From contig CABKMZ010000092.1 in NCBI GenBank assembly GCA_902373545.1, forward strand, positions 1-7,189: a stretch of 7,189 nucleotides of DNA, read 5' to 3'. Under the pieces are notes generated by a model, which did no database searches, had not been told where the DNA came from, and saw only the letters and a list, made by a program, of their open reading frames with translations. Shown here piece after piece: positions 1 to 5,755 of this stretch (position 1 is its first letter; each line of letters starts with the position of its first letter). The stretch comes from an uncultured Actinomyces sp. (GTDB lineage Bacteria > Actinomycetota > Actinomycetes > Actinomycetales > Actinomycetaceae). The translations under genes were made by a program, and so were the position numbers.

Positions 1-520
1 GGCCGCGCTCGCGGCCCACGGTCTGGCCCAGCTCGTGGGCGATGCGGTCCGCGACCGAGCGCGCCGCGAGCCTGCGCGGCTGGGTGTGCCCGATCATGCC
101 GGCCACGCCGCGGCCCAGCTGCATGCAGATTTTCGGCAGCTGCGTCGTCTTGCCCGAGCCCGTCTCGCCCGACACGATGACCACCTGGTGGTCGCGGATG
201 GCGCGCGCGATCTCGTCGCGGCGGGCGCTCACCGGCAGGTCGGGGAATTCGATGACCGGGATCGCGGCTGCGCGCTCGGCTAGCTGCTCCGGTGTGAAGG
301 GCTTGAAGGGGCGCGCGTGCTCGCGCTGGGGACGCCGATTGCTTCGGTTCGTGCGGTCGACGCGGTTGCTGTCGTTGCTGCGCGCGTGCTCGCGCTGCGG
401 GCGGCCCGTCCGGCGAGTGGGGCGGGGGCCGTGCTGATCGTCGGAACCGCGACCCGTGTTGCGCGCGCGTTGGCGGCGGGCGTTGGGGTCGGACGAAGGC
501 GTGGGGCGAGAGTCAGGCAT
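1..520 (-). CDS. hrpA: ATP-dependent RNA helicase HrpA, N-terminal part (cut by window edge)
   Basis: Only the first 173 residues are in the window; the gene continues past the left edge. Residues 1-72 form a basic, polar, low-complexity tail rich in Arg, with the octapeptide [12 protein letters not shown] segment occurring twice (about 40-47 and 63-70). The helicase core starts near residue 76 ([18 protein letters not shown]). A Walker A motif, [13 protein letters not shown], lies at 118-130 with Lys124, followed by the motif Ia region [21 protein letters not shown]. This motif order and wording are typical of HrpA/DEAH-box helicases (family knowledge), which unwind or remodel RNA using ATP in the cytoplasm. 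The ATG at 520 is chosen because an in-frame TAG lies four codons upstream. No Shine-Dalgarno is visible there; a TAGACT box nine bases upstream hints at a leaderless message. The DEAH box itself is outside the window, so HrpA rather than another DEAH helicase is inferred from motif similarity. Confidence 0.88.
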   Translation of the reverse strand, partial: MPDSRPTPSSDPNARRQRARNTGRGSDDQHGPRPTRRTGRPQREHARSNDSNRVDRTNRSNRRPQREHARPFKPFTPEQLAERAAAIPVIEFPDLPVSARRDEIARAIRDHQVVIVSGETGSGKTTQLPKICMQLGRGVAGMIGHTQPRRLAARSVADRIAHELGQTVGRERG

Positions 521-529
521 GATGCCGCC

Positions 530-535
530 AGTCTA
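530..535 (-). promoter_or_regulatory. Candidate -10 box for hrpA, possibly leaderless
   Basis: On the minus strand TAGACT fits the actinobacterial -10 pattern TAnnnT and ends nine bases before the ATG at 520. No Shine-Dalgarno lies between box and start, and no convincing -35 is visible. If this box is used, transcription would begin at or very near the start codon. Confidence 0.3.
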
Positions 536-639
536 GTCGCTGGCCAGAGGCGGTGGCTGAGTGGCGCGTGGGCGCGCGTGGGCGCGTCGGGTGGTGAGGT
601 GCGAGCGCGTGGGGAGCCGGAGGGGGCCGCGCCCCAAAA

Positions 640-746
640 GTCGCACGTAATTCCCTCCGGTCAGTTTTTGGGTGCGGCTTAAATCCGCATGATTTCAACG
701 GTCTGATTTCAAACATTGAAATAGTGGTGGGGGAATTACGTGCGAC
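640..746 (+). repeat. 107-bp inverted-repeat element, copy 1 (in array)
   Basis: It is bounded by GTCGCACGTAATTCCC (640-655) and its exact reverse complement (731-746). Pairing can continue outward between CCCCAAAA (632-639) and ATTGTTGGG (747-755) with two bulged bases. Inside are a small GC stem (GCGG 674-677 with CCGC 685-688), a direct repeat TGATTTCAA spaced 14 bp apart, and a perfect 7-bp hairpin (ATTTCAA 706-712, loop ACA, TTGAAAT 716-722). The plus orientation is set by the CCCCAAAA side being on the left. No transposase gene and no clear target-site duplication are present. Confidence 0.93.
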
Positions 747-844
747 ATTGTTGGGTATCTGTTGGGTGTGGGTTGACGAGGTGTGGGTGCAGCGGGCGGT
801 GAGGTGCGAGCGCGTGGGGAGTCGGAGGGGGCCGCGCCCCAAAA

Positions 845-951
845 GTCGCACGTAATTCCCTTTGGTCAGTTTTTGGGTGCGGCTTAAATCCGCATGATTT
901 CAACGGTCTGATTTCAAACATTGAAATAGTGGTGGGGGAATTACGTGCGAC
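845..951 (+). repeat. 107-bp inverted-repeat element, copy 2 (in array)
   Basis: Same 16-bp arms (845-860 and 936-951) and interior as copy 1. It differs from copy 1 only at the two bases just inside the left arm (TT for CC) and is identical to copy 3 across the 107 bp. Confidence 0.93.
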
Positions 952-1049
952 ATTGTTGGGTATCTGTTGGGTGTGGGTTGACGAGGTGTGGGTGCAGCGG
1001 GCGGTGAGGTGCGAGCGCGTGGGGAGTCGGAGGGGGCCGCGCCCCAAAA

Positions 1050-1156
1050 GTCGCACGTAATTCCCTTTGGTCAGTTTTTGGGTGCGGCTTAAATCCGCAT
1101 GATTTCAACGGTCTGATTTCAAACATTGAAATAGTGGTGGGGGAATTACGTGCGAC
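1050..1156 (+). repeat. 107-bp inverted-repeat element, copy 3 (in array)
   Basis: Arms lie at 1050-1065 and 1141-1156. The 107 bp are identical to copy 2. The ATTGTTGGG side faces the 3' end of the ADP-ribosylglycohydrolase gene, 151 bp away. Confidence 0.93.
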
Positions 1157-1307
1157 ATTGTTGGGTATCTGTTGGGTGTAGGTTGACGAGGTGTGGGTGC
1201 AGCGGGCGGTGAAGCGACGACGCGGGGGCATCGCCGGCAGCGCGAGAGAGATCAGGTCGCGCCCGCCGCATCGTGGAGGGTGCCAGTCAGCCTGAGGGAG
1301 CCTCGCC

Positions 1308-2258
1308 CTACAGGTCCTCGTCGAAGCGCGTGAGAGGCTCCTCTAGGCGCAGGTCCACGAGGGACTGCGCGAGCGCGTCGATCTCCTCGCCCTGGTACAG
1401 GGTGGACCTCCACGAGGCCGGGATGGCCTCGATCCCGTAGAAAGCGCCGCCCAGCTGGCCGTAGATCGCGCAGTTCGTGTCCGCGTCCCCGCCAAGGTTT
1501 GCGATCGCCAGGGTCACATCCTTGAAGGACGGGAAATCCAGGAGGCCGTGAACAGCGAGGCGCAGGCCGTTGACGATGTAGCCGCTGGTCTCTGACTCCC
1601 ACGAGGCGCGCTCGGCCGGGTCCGTGCTGATGACGCGCGCGGCCATCTCGTCGAAGGCGGGACCCGTTGAGGCCCAGCCGACGTTCATGATGTGCTCCGG
1701 CGCCCACCCCAGCAGTGCGCCCACGAGGAGGGCGGCGAAGACCTCGGTGGCGGCCTCGGCCTCGACCGAATAATGGGTCTCGCGCGCACTCAGGCCAGCG
1801 GTCACAACGATCTCGCGGATTTCGCGGTGCTCGAAGCCGGCGATGACGACGGGCGCCAGGCGCATGATCGCACCGTTGCCTGCGCTGGTGGAGCGGGGCG
1901 CGCCCTTGGGGATGCGCGGGTTCTCGTGGAAGTCCCACAGGGAGCGCATCACCTGGTTGCCGATGTCGAAGCAGGTTCCAGTCGAGGAGCGGTACCCGTC
2001 CTTGCGCCAGCGGTCGTAGCGCTCCATGACGTCGTAGGAGTCGTAGCGGTTCAACGCGAGTAGTGAGTCCGCCAGGCACAGCGCCATCGACGTGTCGTCC
2101 GTCCACTGGCCGGGCTCCAGGCGAAAAACGCCCCCGCCGACCATGTCCGAGATCGGCTCAAAGGAGCCCGCGGGCTGAAACTCGTTCGTGGTGCCCAGAG
2201 CGTCGCCGACCGCCAGGCCCACCAGTGCGCCGCGTGCGCGAGAAAGAAAATCTACCAT
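1308..2258 (-). CDS. ADP-ribosylglycohydrolase family protein (DraG-like)
   Basis: The 316-residue product has the full set of ADP-ribosylglycohydrolase motifs. These are the N-terminal GALVGLAVGDALG (about 10-22), the metal-binding TDDTSMALCLADSL (53-66), SAGNGAIMR (125-133), THYS (161-164) and the second metal motif NLGGDADTNC (254-263; Asp258 and Asp260). Enzymes of this family use two Mg/Mn ions to remove ADP-ribose from proteins or small molecules in the cytoplasm (family knowledge); the substrate here cannot be read from the sequence. No ADP-ribosyltransferase partner is in the window. The ATG at 2258 is preferred because it puts the family's GAL.GLAVGDALG motif in its usual place. An in-frame TTG at 2288 would add ten residues, and neither start has a good Shine-Dalgarno. 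The gene looks monocistronic: the next gene upstream is 232 bp away and an inverted-repeat element lies between them. Confidence 0.93.
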   Translation of the reverse strand: MVDFLSRARGALVGLAVGDALGTTNEFQPAGSFEPISDMVGGGVFRLEPGQWTDDTSMALCLADSLLALNRYDSYDVMERYDRWRKDGYRSSTGTCFDIGNQVMRSLWDFHENPRIPKGAPRSTSAGNGAIMRLAPVVIAGFEHREIREIVVTAGLSARETHYSVEAEAATEVFAALLVGALLGWAPEHIMNVGWASTGPAFDEMAARVISTDPAERASWESETSGYIVNGLRLAVHGLLDFPSFKDVTLAIANLGGDADTNCAIYGQLGGAFYGIEAIPASWRSTLYQGEEIDALAQSLVDLRLEEPLTRFDEDL

Positions 2259-2336
2259 CCCCACAGTGTGCCACAGGCCGTACTTCAACGGGTTTCTGGC
2301 CTCGTCCCCCAGGAATGCTCTGGCTTACCGACAAAT

Positions 2337-2443
2337 GTCGCACGTAATTCCCTTGGGTCAGTTTTTGAGTGCGGTCGAAAACCGCATGATTTCAACGGTC
2401 CGATTTCAAAGTTTGAAAGAGGGGTGGGGGAATTACGTGCGAC
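2337..2443 (+). repeat. 107-bp inverted-repeat element, copy 4 (solitary)
   Basis: This is a single copy with arms 2337-2352 and 2428-2443. Pairing extends three bases further (AAT/ATT) to a 19-bp arm. By hand alignment it has about 95 of 107 positions in common with copy 1, without gaps. The internal GC stem is one pair longer here (GCGGT 2371-2375, ACCGC 2381-2385). The TTTCAA/TTGAAA hairpin is kept, with an altered loop and outer pair. It lies 79 bp upstream of the glycohydrolase start and 47 bp beyond the stop of the next gene. Confidence 0.93.
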
Positions 2444-2469
2444 ATTGTTGGGTATCTGTTGGGTGTGGG
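2444..2469 (+). repeat. 26-bp shared flank on the right side of copies 1-4
   Basis: The 26 bp after the right arm of solitary copy 4 match the bases after copy 1 (747-772) and copy 2, and match copy 3 with one change. They contain TTGGGT twice, 11 bp apart. Similarity stops sharply at 2470 against 773. The fifth copy keeps only about nine bases of this flank, so it is either an optional part of the element or a marker of closer kinship among copies 1-4. Confidence 0.8.
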
Positions 2470-2490
2470 CACATGGAACGTCAGGATCTG

Positions 2491-3045
2491 TTACTCACGT
2501 TCCCAGTCTTCCAGTTCGCCGCGGGCTTTGCGGTCGAGGAAGTCGAGCAGGTTACCCGTCTCCGAAGGAGAGTTCAGAGATAGTGTGATCTTGTCTGCGG
2601 CGCCGCCGAGGAAGTAGAGGATTTTATCCTGGGAGATAAGCTCAACGCAGGACTCGTCGAATGTTCTTTTGCTGGCCAGTCGGTTATGAAGGCGTTGTTC
2701 GAGGTACTCGTTGTAGTAAGAAAACGCTTGCTCGCATTGCTTCTTGTCATGTGGGTATAGGTGCGCTGCGAGATAGAACATAAGGCCTGCGACGCCGTCG
2801 AAGGCGTTGTAGACGATGTAGGAGGATGATCGTTCGGGCACGACGTCGGAGGTGAAGAGTAGGCTTTCTCTGGGGTCGGGAGTCCATCCGAAGTGATCGC
2901 GGAAGGCCGCGGCGTCCGCCCGGCTGGCGGGCCATGTGAGAGACTCCCACGCGTCGAGGATCTCGCTGAGGCGCGATGGAGTCATCATGCGCGCCCCCTC
3001 GGGCGTGACACGCACATGCTCGGGATTCAACCGTGTCTGATCCAT
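2491..3045 (-). CDS. Hypothetical protein, 184 aa, unrecognised
   Basis: I do not recognise this protein with confidence. It is a soluble-looking, acidic, 184-residue protein with no signal peptide or membrane segment. It has an N-terminal helical stretch (TPSRLSEILDAWESLTWP, 22-39), a phrase FGWTPDP (52-58), an aromatic-rich middle (YIVYNAFDGVAGLMFYLAAHLYP, about 76-98) and a Lys/Arg/Glu-rich C-terminal third. The FGW phrase and overall style recall small actinobacterial domain-of-unknown-function proteins such as DUF6301, but this is only an impression. The start at 3045 is supported by AGAGGGG seven bases upstream. Base composition stands out: a hand count over 2581-2880 gives about 54% GC, against about 68% for a sampled line of the transporter gene. 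Lower GC, an accessory character and an adjacent repeat element suggest recent acquisition (inference). Confidence 0.75.
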   Translation of the reverse strand: MDQTRLNPEHVRVTPEGARMMTPSRLSEILDAWESLTWPASRADAAAFRDHFGWTPDPRESLLFTSDVVPERSSSYIVYNAFDGVAGLMFYLAAHLYPHDKKQCEQAFSYYNEYLEQRLHNRLASKRTFDESCVELISQDKILYFLGGAADKITLSLNSPSETGNLLDFLDRKARGELEDWERE

Positions 3046-3052
3046 GGGGTGT

Positions 3053-3059
3053 CCCCTCT
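3053..3059 (-). promoter_or_regulatory. Ribosome binding site for the 184-aa gene
   Basis: On the minus strand AGAGGGG lies seven bases before the ATG at 3045. It is the clearest Shine-Dalgarno in the window together with that of the YtxH-like gene, and it decides this start over the internal Met20/Met21. A TTGACG at 3087-3092 could be a -35 element, but no matching -10 was found. Confidence 0.6.
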
Positions 3060-3111
3060 TCCGGCCCGAATGGTGAATCGCGAAATCGTCAAGATGCTCG
3101 GCACCCGTTCC

Positions 3112-3161
3112 GGGGCCGCCGAGGCCAGGGGAGCGCGTGAGTCAGCCCCGGCCTCGGCCCC
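3112..3161 (-). terminator. GC-rich hairpin downstream of the VIT1-fusion gene
   Basis: CCGAGGCC (3119-3126) and GGGG (3128-3131) pair with CCCC (3146-3149) and GGCCTCGG (3150-3157), giving a 12-bp stem with one bulged A. An outer GGGG/CCCC pair (3112-3115, 3158-3161) can extend it. It begins 12 bp after the transporter stop codon and has no U tract. That type of hairpin is common at transcript ends in high-GC actinobacteria, but termination is inferred. Confidence 0.55.
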
Positions 3162-3173
3162 GGTGTGGAAGAC

Positions 3174-4301
3174 TCAGGCGACCGTCGTGCCGAACAGCAA
3201 TCCCAGCAGGTAGGTGACGCCCGCGGCGCCGTAACCCACGACAAGCTGGCGCAGTGCGCGAGGCATCGGAGGCTGGCCCGACAGGATACCGACCACGCCG
3301 CCCGTGAACAGCAGGGCCACGCCCACAATCGCGGCCGCGACGGCGATAGCCGTCAGGCCCGTCAATCCCAGAATGTAGGGAACCAGCGGGAAGAACGCGC
3401 CCGCCGCGAAGAAACAGAACGAGGACAGCGCCGCCTTCATGGGCGTGCCCACCTGCTCGCCCGCGCCGTCCAACTCGGGGCTGCCGCCCAGCGCGGCGCG
3501 CACCGCGATCGCGCCGGACTCGCCGGTCGCCGGCTTAGCGAGACGCGCGAAAACCTGCTTCGCGTGAGCCTCCGCCTCCTCCTCGCTCTCCCCGCGTGCA
3601 CGAAACACGAGGGCCAGCTCGTTCGCGTCCACGTCCAAATCCGGGACCGCCTGATGCGCGTCCGGATCCGGGATCGAGGCGTCAAGCAGCTCACGCTGAC
3701 TGCGCACGCTCACCCACTCGCCAGCACCCATCGACAAAGCACCCGCGAGCAGGCCCGACACGCCCGTCAGCAACACGACGTGCGGCTCCATGCCCGACGC
3801 CGCCACACCCAGCACAAGCGCCAAGTTCGACACCAGGCCGTCATTCGCCCCAAACACCGCCGCGCGGAACGTGCCCGCCAGCGTCTCGCGGGACTTGGCC
3901 GCCAGGGAACGAATGACCTCGGCATGAATGTGCTCATCCGCCTGCATGTGCGTCGGCACGTCATCATCCACGTCGCGAGCGGAACGCTGCTCCGCGCGCT
4001 GGGCCATCGCCAGAATAAAAATCGTGCCGAACAGGTGCGCCAGGACCGACGCGGCGCGCGTCCTGAGCGGAGGCTTCGGCGCAGGCAGGGCCCGCTCACC
4101 CAGGCGCGCCAGCCAATACTCCTCGTGGCGGCGCTCCGCCTCCTCAAGCTGCAAGAGGACCGCGCGCTCCTCGCCCGTGCGACGCTCCGACAGGTCACGG
4201 TAGGTGCGCGCCTCCATGCGCTCCTCCGCCAGGTGCTTGCGCCAGCGCTTAATCTGCGCGCGCGTCGGCTCCCGGTCGGAGGCCACCTGGTCCGCGTTCA
4301 T
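3174..4301 (-). CDS. Ferritin-like domain/VIT1 fusion membrane transporter (MbfA-type)
   Basis: The 375-residue product has two parts. The N-terminal part (about 14-135) is hydrophilic and helical with rubrerythrin/ferritin-like spacing of acidic and His residues (EERMEARTYRDLSE, EEAERRHEEYW, then ADEHIHAEV). The C-terminal part is a VIT1/CCC1 transporter domain. Its hallmarks are FRAAVFGANDGLVSNLALVLG (145-165), the second-helix phrase SMGAGEWVSVRSQ (190-202), an acidic cytoplasmic loop (about 208-255) and three further hydrophobic segments (about 287-375). Family knowledge: such fusions (MbfA/Er-VIT1) export or detoxify iron or manganese across the inner membrane, and the ferritin-like part binds the metal. 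The ATG at 4301 is preferred, with GAGG eight bases upstream. A TTG at 4331 overlapping the upstream stop codon would add ten residues. It follows the YtxH-like gene by 26 bp, so the two are probably co-transcribed. Confidence 0.9.
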   Translation of the reverse strand: MNADQVASDREPTRAQIKRWRKHLAEERMEARTYRDLSERRTGEERAVLLQLEEAERRHEEYWLARLGERALPAPKPPLRTRAASVLAHLFGTIFILAMAQRAEQRSARDVDDDVPTHMQADEHIHAEVIRSLAAKSRETLAGTFRAAVFGANDGLVSNLALVLGVAASGMEPHVVLLTGVSGLLAGALSMGAGEWVSVRSQRELLDASIPDPDAHQAVPDLDVDANELALVFRARGESEEEAEAHAKQVFARLAKPATGESGAIAVRAALGGSPELDGAGEQVGTPMKAALSSFCFFAAGAFFPLVPYILGLTGLTAIAVAAAIVGVALLFTGGVVGILSGQPPMPRALRQLVVGYGAAGVTYLLGLLFGTTVA

Positions 4302-4327
4302 TGCCGAGGCCTCGTTCCCCAGTGCGC

Positions 4328-4624
4328 TCAACGCTGGGTCGTCGAGGAGGTAGCCTGCGCATCGACCGTCGTCGGCTGGGAGGCGGGCGCGCCGAACAGG
4401 CGCTCCTTGACGGCGTCGGCGACCTTGTCGGTCACCTGCTCGCCGCCCGCTCGCACGATATCCGAGACCTTCTGGCCCGCGGCGTCCAGGGGGCGCGCGA
4501 CGATCGGGAAACGGCGAACCTTCGAGGCGCCGGCACGGATCTGCTCGTAGCGTTCACGCCCGGCGCGCGCGCCCAGAACGTATCCGATGCCAACGCCGAT
4601 GAGGATGCCGGTCTTGGTTCCCAT
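4328..4624 (-). CDS. Small YtxH-like membrane-anchored protein
   Basis: This 98-residue protein has a glycine-rich hydrophobic N-terminus (GILIGVGIGYVLGARAGRERYEQI, about 6-29) that fits a single membrane anchor with small-residue packing. An amphipathic, charged helical stretch follows, ending in a Ser/Thr/Gln-rich tail. The GYVLGARAGRERYEQI phrase is characteristic of YtxH/general-stress-type small proteins in actinobacteria (family resemblance; molecular function unknown). The ATG at 4624 has AGAAGGA five bases upstream, a good Shine-Dalgarno. Its stop lies 26 bp before the preferred start of the VIT1-fusion gene and overlaps that gene's alternative TTG start, so the two very likely form an operon. 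A role at the membrane next to the metal transporter is possible but only inferred from position. Confidence 0.8.
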   Translation of the reverse strand: MGTKTGILIGVGIGYVLGARAGRERYEQIRAGASKVRRFPIVARPLDAAGQKVSDIVRAGGEQVTDKVADAVKERLFGAPASQPTTVDAQATSSTTQR

Positions 4625-4628
4625 GAGT

Positions 4629-4635
4629 GTCCTTC
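4629..4635 (-). promoter_or_regulatory. Ribosome binding site of the YtxH-like gene
   Basis: AGAAGGA on the minus strand, ending five bases before the ATG at 4624, is a close match to the Shine-Dalgarno consensus and fixes this start. Confidence 0.65.
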
Positions 4636-4716
4636 TCTCGCTGCGTGGGGGCGCCGCCCCGCGTTCAGGGTCAACGCCCTCGCGTGGGCCTGTTCACCCT
4701 CGCATATTCAGCCTTT

Positions 4717-4722
4717 ATCTTA
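4717..4722 (-). promoter_or_regulatory. Weak candidate -10 box for the YtxH/VIT1 operon
   Basis: The 244-bp divergent intergenic region (4625-4868) contains one AT-rich island near 4700-4722. Within it TAAGAT on the minus strand fits TAnnnT, but the -35 region 17 bp upstream is poor. The leader of the YtxH-like gene would then be about 85-90 nt. Confidence 0.22.
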
Positions 4723-4856
4723 GTGGCGGCCCGCCCCTGCACGCACGCCCCTGCCGCCTAGGGGAGATTTCTCTCGGAGCTCAGCCAAGGCCTCGTCCCC
4801 TTGTCACATTTGCGCGCACTGTGGGCATCCCCTTTCCTTCGGGGCGGCAAACGCGC

Positions 4857-4862
4857 TATGTT
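4857..4862 (+). promoter_or_regulatory. Candidate -10 box giving a leaderless GTG start
   Basis: TATGTT fits TAnnnT and ends six bases before the GTG at 4869, the normal distance to a transcription start point. There is no Shine-Dalgarno in front of the GTG, so the mRNA may start on the GTG itself. A short CCCC...GGGG inverted repeat (4829-4832 with 4841-4844) lies where the -35 region would be. No good -35 hexamer is visible. Confidence 0.45.
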
Positions 4863-4868
4863 TAATAC

Positions 4869-5711
4869 GTGAGCCAGATAACGATTCAGACGCCCCGGGG
4901 AGTGTTCATCTCCGGGACTTTCACGCGCCCGGTGGATTCCCGCGACGCCGCGGTGATCTTTTCTCACACCTTTTTGTCGGATCGTCACGCATCGGGCATG
5001 TTCGACTCCCTCGGGCGCGCGCTGCGCCGCGCGGGCTACGCGACCCTCGCCTTCGACTTCTCCGGCCACGGGGAATCCGGCGACGAAATCATCACCTTTG
5101 ACCCGCTCATTGAGGACTTCCGCGCGGCCTCCGGTTGGCTGGCCGACCAGGGCTTCGCGCGTCAAATCTGCGTCGGCCACGAATTCGGTGCCACCGTCGC
5201 TCTGCGCGCCAACCCGCCCTCCGTGCAGACCTACGTGCTGGTCTCACCGGTGCTCGGGCCGCTGTCCTACGACTGGGACCTGGTGTTTTCCGACGTGCAG
5301 CTGTCCGACCTCGAGCGCCATGGCACCACCACTGTGCCTGATGACAGTTGCTCCGTGCGTCGCCACTTCACCATCAACAAGGGCACCCTGGCCGACATGT
5401 CCATGGTCTCGGGCGAGAAGGCCCTGCGTGGCGTGACCGCGCCCATCCTCATCACGCACGACAGCTTCGATGAGGAAACCGGGTTGGTCGACCGCACGCG
5501 CGACGCCTTCCATCTGCTGCCCGTCGGGTCCCTCGTCGAAATGACCGAGCCGCCCGCCGGTATCGTCGGCGAGTACACGCCGGTCGACGGCGTGCCCGTC
5601 AGTGACGAGGCCGTGGCGCGCGCCCTGCGCGCCTCCTCCGCCGCGAGTCTGCCCGAGCTGCCGGACGTCGCCGTGCAGTGGGCGAGTCGGTGGGTGCCCG
5701 TGGGGCGCTAG
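4869..5711 (+). CDS. Alpha/beta-hydrolase-fold protein with Glu at the nucleophile position
   Basis: The 280-residue product follows the alpha/beta-hydrolase plan. It has a strand and oxyanion-loop region VIFSHTFLSDRH (29-40), the typical AFDFSGHGESG (61-71), the nucleophile elbow ICVGHEFGATVA (100-111), the strand VLVSPVLG (123-130), and a late strand with an acidic turn ILITHDSFDEETG (193-205). The elbow normally reads G-x-S-x-G. Here it is G103-H-E105-F-G107, with codon GAA at 5181-5183, so the catalytic Ser is replaced by Glu. The HG of the oxyanion loop is HT, and no obvious catalytic His follows in the usual C-terminal position. It may therefore be a non-catalytic scaffold or binding protein, or use unusual chemistry (inference). 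The GTG start at 4869 has no Shine-Dalgarno and is probably leaderless. The gene is divergent from the YtxH/VIT1 operon and convergent with the kinase gene. Confidence 0.85.
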   Translation: MSQITIQTPRGVFISGTFTRPVDSRDAAVIFSHTFLSDRHASGMFDSLGRALRRAGYATLAFDFSGHGESGDEIITFDPLIEDFRAASGWLADQGFARQICVGHEFGATVALRANPPSVQTYVLVSPVLGPLSYDWDLVFSDVQLSDLERHGTTTVPDDSCSVRRHFTINKGTLADMSMVSGEKALRGVTAPILITHDSFDEETGLVDRTRDAFHLLPVGSLVEMTEPPAGIVGEYTPVDGVPVSDEAVARALRASSAASLPELPDVAVQWASRWVPVGR

Positions 5712-5755
5712 CTGTCGGGGTTCCTCGGCCCTCAAGGGCATGGTTTCCCAAAAAT

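Larger units (their letters stand above)
588..1212. repeat. Tandem array: three 205-bp units, each with one 107-bp element
   Basis: The units repeat with an exact 205-bp period: the left arms of the embedded elements start at 640, 845 and 1050. The array begins with cgggtggtga (588-597) and ends in a fourth partial start, cgggcggtga (1203-1212), after which similarity stops, giving about 3.05 units. Each unit is a 107-bp inverted-repeat-bounded element plus a 98-bp GC-rich spacer that contains a ggggccgcgcccc hairpin just before the element. Units 2 and 3 are almost identical. Unit 1 differs from them by a few substitutions (near 617 and 657-658), and unit 3 has a private G-to-A at 1180. The period is not a multiple of three, so each reading frame shifts from unit to unit, which argues against coding. 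Together with its flanks this fills the whole gap between hrpA and the glycohydrolase gene; nothing else is seen at 1213-1307. Confidence 0.97.

Noticed and set aside
554..564. TGGCTGAGTGG, which looks like the D-arm (A-box) of a tRNA-Ser or tRNA-Leu
   Set aside because: No anticodon stem-loop, no T-loop GGTTCGA-type sequence and no acceptor pairing could be found around it.
773..778. TTGACG in each array unit as a -35 promoter element
   Set aside because: No plausible -10 box lies 16-18 bp downstream on the plus strand, and no gene follows in that direction.
588..1212. CRISPR array
   Set aside because: The repeated unit is 205 bp and the 'spacers' are identical to each other, unlike CRISPR repeats with unique spacers.
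513..1231. Repeated minus-strand open frames within the tandem array, sharing long identical peptide segments
   Set aside because: The 205-bp period is not a multiple of three, so the frames shift between units. The peptide similarity simply reflects the DNA repeat, and there is no ribosome binding site.
1252..2106. 284-codon minus-strand frame overlapping the glycohydrolase gene
   Set aside because: It is a shifted frame of the same strand with Arg/Gly/Pro-biased translation; the glycohydrolase frame has all the family motifs.
3165..4550. Long open frame on the plus strand (461 codons) antisense to the transporter operon
   Set aside because: Its translation is Arg/Ala/Gln/His-rich low-complexity protein without any motif, and it lies opposite two genes with clear family motifs. 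It is a high-GC shadow frame.
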